In this document: in pieces, positions 1 to 14,140 of the stretch
How positions within the stretch are numbered: position 1 is the first letter of the stretch
Layout: each line of letters opens with the position of its first letter
NCBI RefSeq assembly: GCF_000002985.6
Contig: NC_003279.8
Coordinates: 6,324,001 to 6,388,000 of the forward strand
Source: Caenorhabditis elegans
Taxonomy: Eukaryota > Nematoda > Chromadorea > Rhabditida > Rhabditidae
Direction of reading: 5' to 3'
Length of the DNA stretch: 64,000 nt
The notes under the pieces: model-generated
What the model saw: only the letters and a program-made list of their open reading frames with translations
What the model was told of the DNA's origin: nothing
Database searches by the model: none
Translations under genes and position numbers: made by a program

Positions 1-2952
1 ATTTGAAGTTGATGAGTCTGTAACATTGGATTTTGAAAAATTCAGGAATTATAAAACAACTCAAGACAAAGAGATAATGTATACTCAATAAAAAGTTACA
101 AAACTTAGGGTATTTAGGAGATTGAGATGACCCCAATAAACTTGTATTTCCCAACTGATGGCCTCTTGCGCAAGCAAGCAAGCTCCGCCCCATCCCATAG
201 CTCTCGCACGGAGTACGGTAACGTCTGTGTGGTGGAAGGAAGAGCACGAACGAGAGCAGAATGGGGTGGTGGCTTATGGATGGAAAACAGACGAGGAGAT
301 GACTATAATATAAACAATTTGGAAAAATTAGGGAAGAATACGAGGTGATGAGATGGGCGAGAAGTTTTGGTTGGCAAAAGTGGTTGAAGAGACATACATC
401 TGGTTGAGAAGATGAGGGAAAAGTATGATGAATTGATTATTCGCCTGCCTGGCGGCACCGTGCCTACCACTACAGTACAGTTGATTTTTCTTCAATTTCT
501 ATCTGAGCAATTTGCTATAAATGTAGTTGCAATCCGTGAAACACTAACACCTGAGTTCACCTAATATTCTAAGAAATCTAGAGAGAGAGATTCTAACAAT
601 AAGAAATAGTGATTAAAGGTACGCGTGTAAGCAGGTAGAAATGAGGTAAGGCATAAAGTGAGTACCTACCATATTGCATTGATTATCACTCATACCAGAA
701 AGGTGCTGAAGAAATAGTTTTTAAAATATGATTGATTCGTCATAGAAACACTACTGGAAAATATGTTCGACATCCGTTACCGGAAGTAGTAATGATATTA
801 CGTAACTACTTGTGATATACCTGTACAAATATTGTAACTCAGACCTGGACCATGGAGTTGAAGTACTAAATTGCACGAAACTACAACATTTGTATGCAAA
901 TATTCAAGTTTCATAAACAAAGCAGACATGGCAACTGTCTGCCTGTGACTACTGTCCTGTTCAATGTGGTAAGGGTGACACCTGTTACGTAACATTCTCG
1001 AACTCCAGTGGTGTCGATTTCTGTACGGGGGAGAATCGAATGAGTTGCTCTTGGAGTATAATAGTGTCAAATGGCTGGATGGAATTGAGTATTGAGTAAT
1101 GAAGAGTGAGCCGTTCAGTTAATGGAGCTCTTTCGAAATTTCTCGATATGATAGATGAGCTATGATAGATTGTATGGAAAATAGTCGAAGTGACAGTTCT
1201 TTAAACATAAATTGAAACAGAAATCGATTTTCAGAACACTTAACATGAATGAATCATTCTGGGAAATGAATGAGTGGGGAACGATGATGATAATATTGAA
1301 CTCTGATATTTCAATTCAATCTGTATGCATTTAATAACACTAATTGTTGTAGCATACAACTTGCTTTTTTTCAATGAAATTAGGATTACAAGCTCGGCAA
1401 ATCGCCGCAACTTATTTACCAACTTTAGCAACTTTAGAAATGCCAAGTGCAAAAGTTGCTAAAATTTGGTTAAAAAGTTGCTAAAGTTGGGCAAAATAGG
1501 TTAAAGTTGGGGATGCCCTCAAAATTTGCACTGAAAATTTTTCTAAAATTGGCTAAACTTGGTTAAAAAGTTGCTAAAGTTGGTGGATAAGTTGCAAAAC
1601 GCTAAAGTTGGCGCTTAAGTTGCTAAAGTTGGTGTAAAAGTTGTGACGAAATGCCGAGAGGAAGGAATCGGTCAAGGATCTTGGAAAACTCGTCGACAAC
1701 AAGCTCACCTGAAGGTCCGAAGGTGCTCCGAAGGTGAAGGTGAAGGGGCTTAATTTTTCATACAAATTTTGTATTTTATTTGCTTTTAAATTGTTTTTAT
1801 TTCAACATTCTAGAGGTAAACCCTGCCGCAATTTTCGAAATTATTCAGAACGAAAATTTTTATTTGATTATTTCTGTGAAAATTTGGTAATTTGCAAAAA
1901 CTTTAAATTTTACGGAAAATTTCGAAAAATCTAATTTTTTTGGATTTTGTTATTATGATATTTGATTATTTTGGAGTATAATAAAAGTATTTAATCTAAA
2001 TACTTACCGAAAACTACTTTTATGGTTCTAAAATTACCAAATGTTCTAAAAAAGGTTGTATTATATATCCGATTCATTTTCTAAATATATATGTTTCAAA
2101 TATTTTAAGGGTTTTACATGCAAAAGTTGCAATCGATTTTCAGAACCCTTGCCATGAATGCAGAGTCTCCATTTTTTGTTAATTTTGCATTTTTCTCAAA
2201 TGAAAATTTACTTTAAAAAATTTTTTAATGCTTATTTTGTTAGGTTATTTTGTTTTCGGTCATTTCATTAGTTAAATCAAAAACAATGAATTGTTTACCA
2301 TTCATTGAGTAACTCAATAATGATCTAGTGAACCGTTTGTTACACACACCCTAGATCAAAAAGGATCATATATGCATTCTCTACAGTATGCTTCCCCTAC
2401 CTAGTTGTCACCTAGACCGTGTTCCGTCAATTGCTCAGATGACCTTTCGCACGAAGTCATCATCCCGAGTGAGCCCTATCTGGTGACTTGTTACTGTTCA
2501 TCTTATAAACACATTATGCAAGAGAGTGTGAGAAGCAGTGAGACGCAAAGAATAAGGGAAACTCGATACTTTTGGATTCTGCTCTGGATGGAGGCCAGTC
2601 TGTGGAAGTAGTGAGAAGAGATAACCCAATTGATTCACAGGGTATAATAAATCTTACTGGACAAATTAACGATTTCACTTGATGTTTTGGCATTTCTTAT
2701 TCTAAAAACTATCTGAAAATGAAAAAAAGTTTAAAAAAAAGAAACAGTTTATTTCCCTAAAAATTTTTTTTTCACAAGCCTTTCTTGTTTTGTGGAATGC
2801 CTAATCACCGTAAAATAAAGATTTTCAAACATTTGGAAAAAAACATACCAAACCAAGAGACGTGAACCAGTGAAATGTCCATCTTCCATTCAAATTGTAT
2901 ACATATATTAATTATTTCTGATGATTTTACTTGATTTGAAGATTTTCAAGCA
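1..2952. other. Intergenic stretch, no gene supported
   Basis: I see no convincing gene on either strand. Reading frames are short, lack splice-linked continuation and show no recognisable protein features. The stretch holds a cluster of AAGTTGCTAAAGTTGG-like repeats near 1.4-1.65 kb. It also holds two related copies of an approximately 30-bp string, near 1218-1250 and 2129-2160, which share ATCGATTTTCAGAAC followed by CATGAATG. Confidence 0.6.
1403..1645. repeat. Short-unit repeat cluster (AAGTTGCTAAAGTTGG type)
   Basis: Imperfect copies of GTTGCTAAAGTTGG, separated by variable spacers such as TTAAAA, recur at least five times. The left end carries the complementary sense (CCAACTTTAGCAACTTTAG near 1418-1438), so the cluster can fold back on itself. 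There is no coding potential. It looks like a degenerate satellite or the remnant of a foldback element. Confidence 0.6.
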
Positions 2953-3953
2953 ATGTTTCAGTGGATGATTAATTTGTTATTCAATGGTATAATTTTAATG
3001 TTCTAAACTATCTAGTAGTTGTTTCAATTCCAGAAAAATTCGTACTGTTTGGCATATTTGTCTCAATTTTATTGACACCTGTAATTGGATTGGAGTGTGC
3101 AAAAAAGAAAAAGAAAGGTAAATTGATCTTTTTGACTTTATTAAATAGTTGTATTTTTTAGAATCAAAGAAGAGGAAAAAGACGCAAAAAGAAGAAGATT
3201 GTGATTCGGAATCTATAAAACAAAAAAAGAAAAAAGCTCGAGTTAAGAAAAAGGAAGTTAGGAAAAGTAAAAAGGATGTTGAAGACGATGAGGATGATTC
3301 AAACTCAAAATCTGCAAAAAAGAAAGCTGTTAAAGTCGCAAAGGTATATAATAAAGGAGTGTGTAATCCAACTTTTCAAATCAAAAGTTCGGTATGGTAA
3401 AATATTTGATTGATTTGAAATCATAAATGTTGGGATATTTGAAATGGGCCTCCAATCCTGTATGTAAGTTGCCCGTTGCCAAAAAAGTCTGATTTTCACT
3501 TTTTGTTTTAAAATTATTAATCGGATATATTTCTACAAATAAATGAAACAAGAGGTGACCTGTAGGCTCGTAAAAGGGCACACATGTCACATTTTTCGCA
3601 AAATTAATTTGCAGTACTGTTCGCAATTCTTCCAAAAACTGTTAATAAGTTACGTGCGTAGTAACTAGTTACTTTCGTATTTCAGAAACCTGAAGAAAAA
3701 CGTCTTGAAAATAAACCAATGAATACAGGAATGCCTCAGCAAATGAACCCGGAGCCTCGAATTTACTTGGTTTGTAAATTGATGATTTCAAAATAGAAAA
3801 GGTTTGAAATAGAAAAGGTTTTGAAAAACATTTCAGCCACCTCCTCAATATGCTCGTCCCATACATCCTGGGTATCAAATGCCACTGGAGCCAACAGAGG
3901 ATACAGACACAATCAAACAAGTTGAACAATTTCATGATGTTCCGAATTTTTAA
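2953..3953 (+). CDS. Small secreted lysine-rich protein (five exons)
   Basis: Predicted exons are 2953-2986, 3034-3117, 3162-3343, 3686-3769 and 3837-3953. All joins are phase-consistent with gt/ag borders and give 166 residues. The N-terminus is a hydrophobic leader (FVLFGIFVSILLTPVIG, about residues 15-31), read as a signal peptide that would end before LECAKKKKK. The mature protein is strongly charged: long Lys runs and an acidic patch in the middle, then a Pro/Met/Gln-rich tail. There is no catalytic motif or known domain. The first exon could start at Met1 or Met5. The stop TAA overlaps an AATAAA poly(A) signal at 3952-3957, so the 3' UTR should be very short. I do not recognise a family. 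The model is inferred from splice signals. Confidence 0.65.
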
Positions 3954-3957
3954 TAAA
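3952..3957 (+). terminator. AATAAA poly(A) signal overlapping the stop codon
   Basis: The stop codon TAA (3951-3953) shares two bases with AATAAA (3952-3957). No other canonical signal lies in the next 60 bp. If this signal is used, the 3' UTR is only about 15-25 nt. Confidence 0.5.
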
Positions 3958-4560
3958 ATGTGGATTTTTACATTTAATTTCATTTTTATTTTTTAAAAAT
4001 CATGTAAAAATATTGTAGTTCCGCGCTACAAGTCCTATCATTTAAATCGATTTTATTAGAAGCATGGTCCGAGACGGTTTACTTTTCTGGGAAAGAATCT
4101 AAGAATCTAGCAAAATCTATCAATACGATGCTGATTTCCTGTTAGGCGGCTATCTCTCTTCGACAGCCCAACTCTTTGTGGAGCACAATAATAACGTCGG
4201 AAGTCTCTTCCGATATTCCATTTATTGAATGGATAGGAAATGGAACACGCTCCAGCCACAAACGCGGTTGTAATGACTCCATAGTAGAACTGTTCGAACA
4301 ACAGTCATGAGAACACCGCTTTTCACAGTGGGAATGGACGACAAGTTTTCAGGTGTGCTGCCTTCAGAACTGTATTGATTGTAGTTTCCATTAACACCTG
4401 GATGACTTGCCCGAAACCTTGCGTGCAATGTTAATTTTTCGAACCATAACAGGCAAGACCTTTCTTATATTAAAAATGAAACATATGCCCTAAGATTCTT
4501 GCCATATCCAGAATTTAGCCGAACAGCTTTGATTTCCTTGAGAAACAATGAAAACATGAT

Positions 4561-5518
4561 CTCATCCTCACATCAACTTTTATCTCGATGTTTGATCGAT
4601 CTTTAAGTGAAATACGTATTCATTGGACATTGGAAAAGCTCACGTTTATCTTTAAAACATTTACATTAAAATAAAAAAAGCATGTTCAGCTGTTCTTTTC
4701 AATTAAATCAACCCAGTTGTTACGGTTCCTGCCAACCCTTACCGTACCACTAAAGTTACCTGATAGTATCCTTATACTATCTGAGAACTCCAAAACCATC
4801 CAGGGAAATGTTCTATCAATATATTTAACTAGGACTGACAAACCGTACCTATAGTAAACTGGACGGCAAATTTTTCTGGATCCCTGTCGATCTGAAGCAT
4901 TATTTTTCCTGTGTCAGTTAAACAATTTCAGAAAAGAGCCGACTGCAGCTCACACAACTTTTATTTTGTTTGAAACCCCAAAACCTAGGAATCCAAATGC
5001 TTTCTATATACAATATACAATATAACTACGAAATTCGAAACTACTAAATCACGAACACAGAAAATAATCTTTAGAAGTTTCTGCACTTTTTTTCCAATTT
5101 GTGCACAAACACCATCAATGTTTGTGCCACACTTTTAGAAGAAACAATTCGAAAATCTCAATTTTTAAATACCGTGTTTGATATTTCTCGGATGCTGGGA
5201 AGGTCTGTTTGAAAATAGAATTTTCGGAATCGGCAGTTGTGAAAAATTATCTCTGATCATAGAAGTTCGGAATTACAACACACCCGTTACCTGATTACAT
5301 GATTAAGCCTTTTGGGGTTCTCCGATAGTGTAAGGATACTATCAGGTTACTGTAGTGGTACATAACAGCTGGTTTCATTTAATTGAAAAAAGCATATGAT
5401 TTTTTTATTTTAATATAAATATTTTGAAGGTAAACGTGAGCTTTTCCAATTTCCAATGAATACGTATTTCACGTAAAGTTCGATCAAACATCGAGATAAA
5501 AGTTGATGTGAGGATGAG
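4561..5518. repeat. 958-bp foldback element with long terminal inverted repeats
   Basis: The arm 4561-4798 is the reverse complement, with scattered mismatches, of 5308-5518. Both outer ends read CTCATCCTCACATCAAC. The inner arms share CTGATAGTATCCTTA on one side and its complement on the other. The roughly 500-bp interior has no open frame of note. No clear target-site duplication is visible. The structure fits a non-autonomous DNA transposon. The right end lies only 83 bp from the start codon of the next gene, so the element probably forms part of that gene's upstream region. Confidence 0.85.
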
Positions 5519-5601
5519 AAAATTGAAATAAAATCAGTTCTCACTTGAACATTAACATTCGACTAACCATCATCTTGCAAACTTGCACCAAATCAACCGA
5601 C

Positions 5602-6126
5602 ATGCAATCAATCAACATCTTGTTCGCCATGCTCCTCATCTTGGCTCCAATTGTCAATGGAGACGATACTGCCGTTGCTGTGTGAGTTGTTCTCTATAAT
5701 TACTCTTTTTTACTTTTCTATTCCAGGACTGCAACTGAAGTCACTGAAGATGCAACTGAAGTCACTGAAGATGCAACTGTGGCTCACATTGAAACAACAG
5801 CCGAAGCCGTTGCAGAAGCAGAACCAGCTACAGAACCAGTTCAAACCACCGAAGCTGTTGAAGAAACTACACAAGCTGTTGTTGTAGAATCCACTCAAGA
5901 GACTGTAAATGCTGAAACCAATACTCCAGTTGATACTCCAGCTACCAACAACGTCGAAGCAACTACTGAAGCGGCTTCTCGTCCATCGCTTTCATCGACT
6001 GTTGCATCAAATATGACTTCTGCTGATGACTTGCTCGGAGAAACTTCAACCAATGCCACAAAAGCTGCTTACAACACTGGAACCTTCATTGTTGTCCCAA
6101 TGGTCGTTCTCGCTTTGATTCAATGA
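5602..6126 (+). CDS. Small secreted Thr/Glu/Ala-rich protein, possible GPI-type C-terminus
   Basis: Two exons (5602-5681 and 5727-6126, phase-2 join) give 159 residues. The start MQSINILFAMLLILAPIVNG is a clear signal peptide. The body is low-complexity and Thr/Glu/Ala/Val-rich, with two tandem copies of ATEVTED after the splice. Near the end it has Ser/Thr and Asn-x-Ser/Thr sites (NMTS, NATK). It closes with a short hydrophobic segment, TFIVVPMVVLALIQ, immediately before the stop. A signal peptide, a Ser/Thr-rich stalk and a hydrophobic C-terminal tail suggest a mucin-like surface protein, perhaps GPI-anchored. No family was recognised. An AATAAA at about 6162 fits a 3' UTR of roughly 50 nt. 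Confidence 0.75.
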
Positions 6127-9100
6127 TTTGATTGATCTCTGTTGCTAACTTATACTAACTGAATAAAATATTATGTGATAACCAAGTTCTTCAAAAGTCT
6201 TTATTACATTAATCTATTGCAGTTAATAAAATAATATGTTATTATCGTAATATGTCTTTGTTTCTGAACTTGATAAAAACCGTTCGGCTTGTTCGTGAAC
6301 TTTCATCTTGAACTCAAAAATATGTTTGCCGTCCACTTCTTTCCCAAGTATTGCATAAAAAATAAAAAGCAAGCTCTGGTAAATAGTTGGCAGGAGGTAT
6401 TGGGGACTCATTCTTATGTTTCGCATATTCCTGGAATTAATTTCACAGAATTTGCAAAGTTACAACGTACAATTTTATTATCAATGTGCATAAAAAAACA
6501 CATGAATAAAGACGATCCTCATTCCTACGAAAGCTGATATTTTCAGATAACTTGCTAACTATTCCTTCTTGGAACCTCATAAAAGTTAAATTTTGCATCT
6601 GCGATATGTGCCAACAGATCGTGTCAACAGACAGTTTGTTCACTCACTGACCATTCTCATCATCTCCACTCTTTATATCCCTCTTCATGTCTGTGTGTGT
6701 GTTCTATATGTTCATCCTCTTTCAATGTCCGATTGTCCACAACTTGACTTTTATTGAAACTATTCTCTCCTCTTCAACTTGCACTCACAATTGGCTCAAA
6801 CTCACCAATTTTCATTACTTTCTCATAGTTCGATGGTCAGTTTCACATGCGCTTTCGAATTGATTTGCTGAGTTTTAAAACAGCGTAAAAACTTTTAGGT
6901 TTGCCATTTGAATGGAAGTTGTTATTTTTCATACGGCAGGCTCAGGTACTTCAGGTACTGTAAAAGTCGTTGTTTCAATATTTCACAAACAAAACTTGCA
7001 TATGCTTGTCCGCTGTGTTAAAAGAAATAGGAGAATATGGATGTCTGTAGGTTATAGTTTTCTTTATAATTTTCGTTTGAATGAAAAAGTTGGAAATTGA
7101 ATAAGTTATTATTTAACACCATTTCCCAGTGCAAATTCATCAAAGAAACGTATTTCAATTTGAAAAGCGTGATGAGTGGGAGTGACCTCTACATTGAGCC
7201 ACTTGACGGAAAGAAGAGCAAATCTCTTTACTTCCAATCACATTCCATCACTTCCTTATCTTTTCCTTAACGTTTCATTTAACAATTTTGCGTTAGTACT
7301 TGAAGTAATTGCTCTATATTTCATTTGATCGTTAACTTTTCGATCATAAAATATTGACTTATGTGTTTTTAATGGGTTGTTTTATGGTTTGTTGCAATTA
7401 AAAATACATTTGTTCACTTTCGGACGTTTATTTCTTTATAAAAAACTTAGCTCAGAAAACCTTCATCAAATTTTTTTTAAATTTTTGAACTCTGTCATGA
7501 AACGCATTTGCTCTATTAGCCTAGCATTACTTCTCTTCGACATCTCAAGTCTACTATTTTTCACATATTTCAAAATTAATAGTTAAAAATTTGAATCAAA
7601 AATATTCAAACTATTTCTATGGAGCAAAAATACTTAAATCTCTACGAAAAATTTCCAAAATTAAAAATAATAATGTTTTCATATTCTCACAGTAATTTCA
7701 AAAACCTATCATAATTTTGGAAGTCAACTGCCAAAAAGCATTTTCTATGAGTTTTTAAAAATGTTAATTTCATTTTAATTCTTTATCGTTAAGCATTTTG
7801 TGGGTTAAAACCTGCAGCGATGCTTGAAATTTCTGAAAAAGTTCAATATTGTTTCTTCGAAATGTATGGCAATTTACCTCGCTTTCTACCTGTAATAAAA
7901 CATAAATCAATCCATCTCATTTTTTTCTTTTTTTTCAATTTTTAAGATGAGACTGTTGTAAGTGAATGAAAATTAAAACACACAGTGAAACACGGAACCT
8001 TTTTTTGTTTCTTCACAGCGTTCTATGTCATCTTCTTCCAAGGTCATCATCACTTTTTCTCGTTTTTTTTTGTATCTTCATCTCTACTCAAGATCATCGA
8101 ATCTCGTTTTCTATTTATTTTGTAACATTTTGAAACCATTGTTAAACTCTGGTTCAACAGTTTTTTGATTTTTGTTAAACTTCAAAGACCCACGACAGAT
8201 TTCCGACTTTATAATTTGAGTGGAGAAACAAATAAACTTGATTCATGGGGAAATAACTAGAACTGCATAAGAATATACCATTTTCCAGACCAGTTGGAAA
8301 TTGACCAAATGTCTTTTTTGTTAGCTATTCATTAACTCGCAATGGTTTCATAAAGTTTTCAACAGATTTGTTTCCTTTTGTGATCTGTTTCTAATTTTTA
8401 CCGATAAGCTGAGCCATTTGAAAATGTTGCACTCCAAGAAAATCCCTGGAAACCCTGGAAATCGAAAAAAACAATGTTAAAGCCTATCTACCATTATTTG
8501 TCTAGAATTAATCAAAGCGACCGACGCCTGCCTCGTACCTATTCCCGTACTCGCTACAAATGATTTGTTCGATCTTTGAACTTTTTTGACGAATTATAAA
8601 CTTCTGTATTTCTATTGTTTTAAAACATGGTATATATGCAGTTCTAATCCAAGTGAATTGTTCTTCTCTTTCTCGGAAAGCTTCTCACTTTCTCCTTTTT
8701 TCGAAAATGATGATCGATGATGTTTCCTCTCTTCAATTCTTTGCCTGCTTCATCTCCAAATCTAGATATACATTTGTCTCTAATTTCAAAGCTAATGTTG
8801 TTCTTTTCGAGAGAACTCGTTCCTTCTATCTCTTTTTTGATAGTTTGGCTTCTGATTCAACATCGAGATCCAGAAGAAAACTTATTAAATAGTTTAAAAA
8901 TTGAATTAACTTTCTTGAAATCTGAATATCATTCCAACCTTCTATTTTTTCCATTTAGAGAGGAATGGTAAACTTCCGCCACAATAAACCTTGTGTAAGT
9001 CTGGTGCACTTGCAATTGTTCAGCTGTGTCAATTTCAGAAGTTATATAGTTTATAATTAGGATCGAAATTGCACTCGATCTCTATTTCTATTGTGATTCC

Positions 9101-12100
9101 TCGTTTTTTTTAAAAATTGACTTGAAATATTACCAAAAATTGCACTTACCGTATTTCTCTTATTATAATTTCACCCAATTGCTTCTTGATCCCTTATATT
9201 TCAATTGTTTTCAGCTCAAAAAATATGTTTTTTAACTGATAAAATACACATAGAGTCTTTATACTTTCGATGTGTTCTGAGCAGTGCCTATCTGCTTGTG
9301 AATATACAAGGTGACCAACGCCTACCTCGGGCCTATGCGCGCTTTCATCCATTTCTTTATCGGAATTTTCTGCCAATCAATTTGCATTTTTTAAAAAGTG
9401 ACATGCGTAGATCTACACACAAACATCAAGTACCTGAGTTCCCATTAAAATTCAAAAAATAGGCGGCAGGCAGGCAGGAAGATGTATATCCTGAAAGATA
9501 TCCTGGTAAAAAATTCGCAAAATTTGGTTAGTGTGCTGAAGTTGACACTGCACATTTCTAAATAAAAATTGTATTTCACCTTGATCTTCACCTTTTAAAC
9601 CAGATTTCTGATCATCATTTCGTTTTTTCATTACTCCATTTTTTCTCGAACTATGCTTCTCGTCTACAATCAGCTAATCTATCAGTGTAATACTTCAAAC
9701 AAGTAAAAGTAAAAGTAGGTGTCTTTGACTTGTTACTCGTAACCACTCCTCCTTCTTCTTCCTTCCTTCTTCACCTCCTTCTTCATGTACTTCGCATTGT
9801 TTTCTGTCTCAGTGTCAAGATTTACACACATTCGCCAATGAACAGAGAGGAAAAGCAGACAATAGCTTATTCTCTCTGTTCGTCGGGCAGGGACAATTTG
9901 TCAGTGTGACCGACCATCGAGAATTTCAGTCAAGAAGGACTCGTGTATGTTCTTGATATTACAGTCGTATTTTATTCTTTAGCTTCATCAACTTTAAAAT
10001 TATTTTATCTTTAGAAAGTACCAGTTTATCTCAGGTTTTAACATTTCACCCGTTCAAGATGTGATGGGGCGGCTCTAATGCACCTCTTCACTAGCACCAC
10101 ACTGTGCTCAATTTTTCGTCATAATTTGATCAAAGTTTAAAATGATTTGTTGAGTGTTCTACAAAGGTGATGCCTAGATATACCTTAAGCTGAAGCGTCG
10201 CGAGATCCGTCTACACTTGCCCGCTTCTATCCCGTCTACTTTTAACTGCAAAAAACAATGGTTCTGATTCGTTCAATTAGTTCTTCAAAATATCTCTAAA
10301 TTTGATCCTAATGGGAAAAACTTCACAATATCGAATTACGTTTTTTTTGTTGTTCTTTTGTTTTCTTGCACCTATAGGTCAACATTATTTGTCTTGTCTC
10401 TTCATTTTCTCTTGTCTTGAGAACAGACGCGTGTTTTCCATTGGAATTTACAACATAAAAAGAGCCACTGTATTGTTCATTTCACACTTGAAGGTGGTGT
10501 AGGTGAGAATAAGCGAAGAAAATTGACGGAGAAAAACTTGATTTTTTGTTCCAATGCTCCTTTGATTTTGAGTGGAAAATTAGAAAATATTGAAGAAGGT
10601 TGAAAAAATTATAGATTAAAACTAGTTCAGAAGTACTAGTAAGTTCACACCTCTTTGATTTTAAGTACGCCCTTATTCAATCTTATGTTATATACAATTC
10701 ATGTTGTAGCGATATTTCAGACAAACGAATAAAAAAACGTTCAAGATATTGATAGTTTTTTGTCTCGAAATCCACAAAAAGATGTCCAGTTTATCTAAAA
10801 ACTTGAAGATTTAACTTGAGGTTTTCACAATTATAAAAATAGTTTGAAGTGGCTTCATCCAACAATCAGATCCGCAACATTTCTTTTTTCTGCGAAGCTA
10901 TCACCAATATCACATATAAATATTTTCTCAACTTTTTTCTTCATTTCATTGTTTGAAATGCCGGGTATATGTATGGCACACAGTATTCTTGCTCACTGAA
11001 AAGTGTGAAAACAAAAGAACTGTGTGAATGAGAGGATTTGAGAAAAAAGAGAGAGAGGGGATGAAATACGGGAACAGGGGGAGGAGTAGGAGAGCGCAGT
11101 TCCTGGAGAAATTTTTGACAGATTTCATTTTTCATACATATCGGACACAACAAATATTGTTTCCATCTCCAAACGCAACTATATTTCCTTAGAGCTCATT
11201 TTGATCCCGAGTTCGGATTCTATATAGGCGCATGTGAGTTTGGCCAATTTTATCAAATAGTGGCCAAAAGTTGCCGACTGAGGGCTCTTTTTCGGCAACC
11301 CGTGATTTTAAGACACTATTTTAGGTCATGTTAAAATTTTTCAACAAGAATGAACTTTATTTTTGAATCAATCAAATACTTCACTGCATTTCTATAAACA
11401 AACATTGCTATAAAATTCACAAGAAGCTCACATTTTCTATCATCTCTAGCAAAAAGAAACCTGAAAAACGAATACTTTAACCAACTTGAGATACTTTCAG
11501 TTCTACCTAAATTCTACCTGAAACATGATTTGCATATCCTCCTGTTCTTTTTCGATAAAAGAATTGGTGATTCAGGTGGCTGCTCCCGGAACAATAATAT
11601 ATTCAGTTCGTCATCATATATTGAATTGAAAAATAAATTGTTTAGCAAACATAGATTCAGTTTTTGTGTTTGACAATGTTGAAAAGAAGCAGTATTCCCA
11701 CATTTTTGTAGAATTTGGTATACAACAAAATTTATATAATTGAATATGTTGTCATATGATAAATTACACAAAAGCGGTAAATTTAAATTTTCAGTGGCTT
11801 TATTTTCGTTGACTTTATTTTCTTCGAATGATAGTTTAAGTGCATGAAAACTTGATAAGAATAGTTTTTTTGTAAATTTTAAGCTCGGTCTCTCAAAAAA
11901 TAAAAATAAGTTTTACTGGAAGCGAACCTCCTAATAGTAAGTTGTTGATTTTTTTAAAATAAAGTCGTAATATGCCAATCTGTGCTATCCAACTAGAGAT
12001 AGTTTAGTGCTACCGTTGTTAGATTCGATAAGCAATTGTTTGCGCGTTTTCAAACGAGGGGTCAGGTAAATAATTTGACACCTGTTCCTACAGATTTGTT

Positions 12101-14140
12101 GTTGATATGTGCTCAAATTCAGGAACACATGTTTTTCAATCCAAAATTTTCCAAATTGCTCCTACTTTCTCCGCCTCCCACCTCTGATCATCCGTAAATG
12201 TCCGTTTCGTCTCATTTCTAAATATTTGCTCAGTCGGCGACGACGAGTAGGAAATAGTGACAGAGCTCACAATGATGATGGTTTTTTCTGGTTAGAGAGT
12301 TCTACCGATTCTACTAACTTTTTTACCGATTTTTCGAATTTGCACTTTTTAAACAGTTGAAAAGTGAGTAGAGTAATAGACGAATATGTTAACAAAATCA
12401 AGATTTCAAACTATGTATGGCAGAATACCGCCTAATTTGAACAACTACACTACTTTGACTGAAAATTTAAAAAAACTTAATGAAATATCTTGTAGGGCCT
12501 TATTGTCGTCATGTGGGACTATAGTATATGTATCTAGACAGAAATTGAGACAAATTTCCCTTTTATTTTTTTTGGATCTCTCCCGATGCTTCTGAACAAG
12601 ACAGTTTTTTTTTTAATTTATCAACAATTAAGCCTTCAGAGTTTTGGCATATTAACTTTAAAACTCGTTCTATAACTTACCATTTGAAGTTGTACTTCCG
12701 AGAAATAACTGCTAAAAATCGGTAGTCTGCAAACAATGGAACTTTGTGCCAACTCAAAGTTCTACCATGATCTACCATACACTACAATTAGAGAACATTC
12801 ATGTCCAAAATAGATCCATCCGTTCATCAGAAATCACATATTTCTTGCCCCATTCTCCCATTTCTTTCCTCAATCATTCTCTTTCACCCATGTGATTTGC
12901 CCTTTTCTTTTTCTTATCCTTTTTATCCTTCTCATTTTATTCTTCTTTACATTCTTCACTCCTCCCTGCCAAATGTTCGTCCATTTATCAAAAAAGAGCC
13001 CATTGTGTGCTCTTTACACATTCTGCCATTTGAACTTTTTTGCAATTTTTTATGCGGTCAATGGAACATTTAAAAGAAGAAAAAAGAGAAAGAGGATAAC
13101 AGCTGACTTCAATTTGCTTTCAGTTCGCCAGATTGAGGAGTTCTAATGTTTCCAAAGAGCGACGTTCACTGGGATTTAATTTTTTACTGGAATCATTTTT
13201 TAATAACTCAAATTTCTAGATTTTTAAAATCTAGACTTTGGATGATCAAGACATTTAATCAGTTCAAGGCGACACGAGGGAGCCTCTTTCCATCTTTTTC
13301 ATCGCCCTCGCCATGCCCTAAAGACTGTATTGTGTGACACGTGCCTAAATATTTCAAGCTTAAATATAAATGTTTTGTTCGTTAATCCGAAAACTGTTTC
13401 TATAATGTGAATATTTTCTGAATGCAAAACATTTTTCGCTTTATTTTCTAAGATTGCACATATGCTTAATGTGTCTATGTCCTCTATTTCTCATCATTTC
13501 CTCATATTGTTTATTTTCTAGGAGAAATGTGGAAAACCGAGGGTAATTGGCCTCAGTTCTCAGCAGTTTTCTGCCTTTTTCTTTTCTTTTTTTCTTTTTT
13601 TATTTCGATTCGGGAAAAATATTTCCAGACTATAACTTTATGATTTTCAGATCAAAACGGATGACTCACTGTGACTGTTTATCAGTTATTTTTAACCTGA
13701 ATCTTTGACCAGAAGAATGAATCAAATGTCAACCCCACATAATCATAAGAACAAGGCAGAAGAAAGAGCAAAATTTAATAGAAATAAGCACAGAAAGTGA
13801 AGCGATTTCAAATTGAAAAAGTATATAAATCAAAAAGGTTTGAGACAAGGAAAGAGATAAAAGAGAAAGAAAAGTGTGGCCTACTTATCCAATCCTTGAT
13901 TTTTCCATTTATCTGTTTTGACCTATTTTCTGGTGTTTCAAAGAAGTTTTAGTTTGAATGGGTGTCACAATATAATTTTAATGTTTTTAATATTGTAAAA
14001 ATTGTTTGTTATGCTCAATCTGATTTTCCAATAGCTTTCCAGCTCTTTTTGATTCTCATTTATTTAAAATGATATTTTTCAGTATTTATGACCCTATAAA
14101 CTTCTCTGAAATTTATAAATTTTCACATTGGTGGCGGTTT

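Noticed and set aside
127..348. 73-codon frame near the left edge
   Set aside because: No splice-linked continuation, signal peptide or recognisable motif. Not supported as a gene.
8500..9480. Recurring GCCTGCCTACC / GGCAGGCAGG motifs
   Set aside because: Short, dispersed, low-complexity repeats common in this genome. No array or hairpin large enough to annotate with confidence.
12801..13146. Phe/Leu/Ser-rich frames upstream of bli-4
   Set aside because: They come from a polypyrimidine tract, with no signal of coding constraint and no splice partners.
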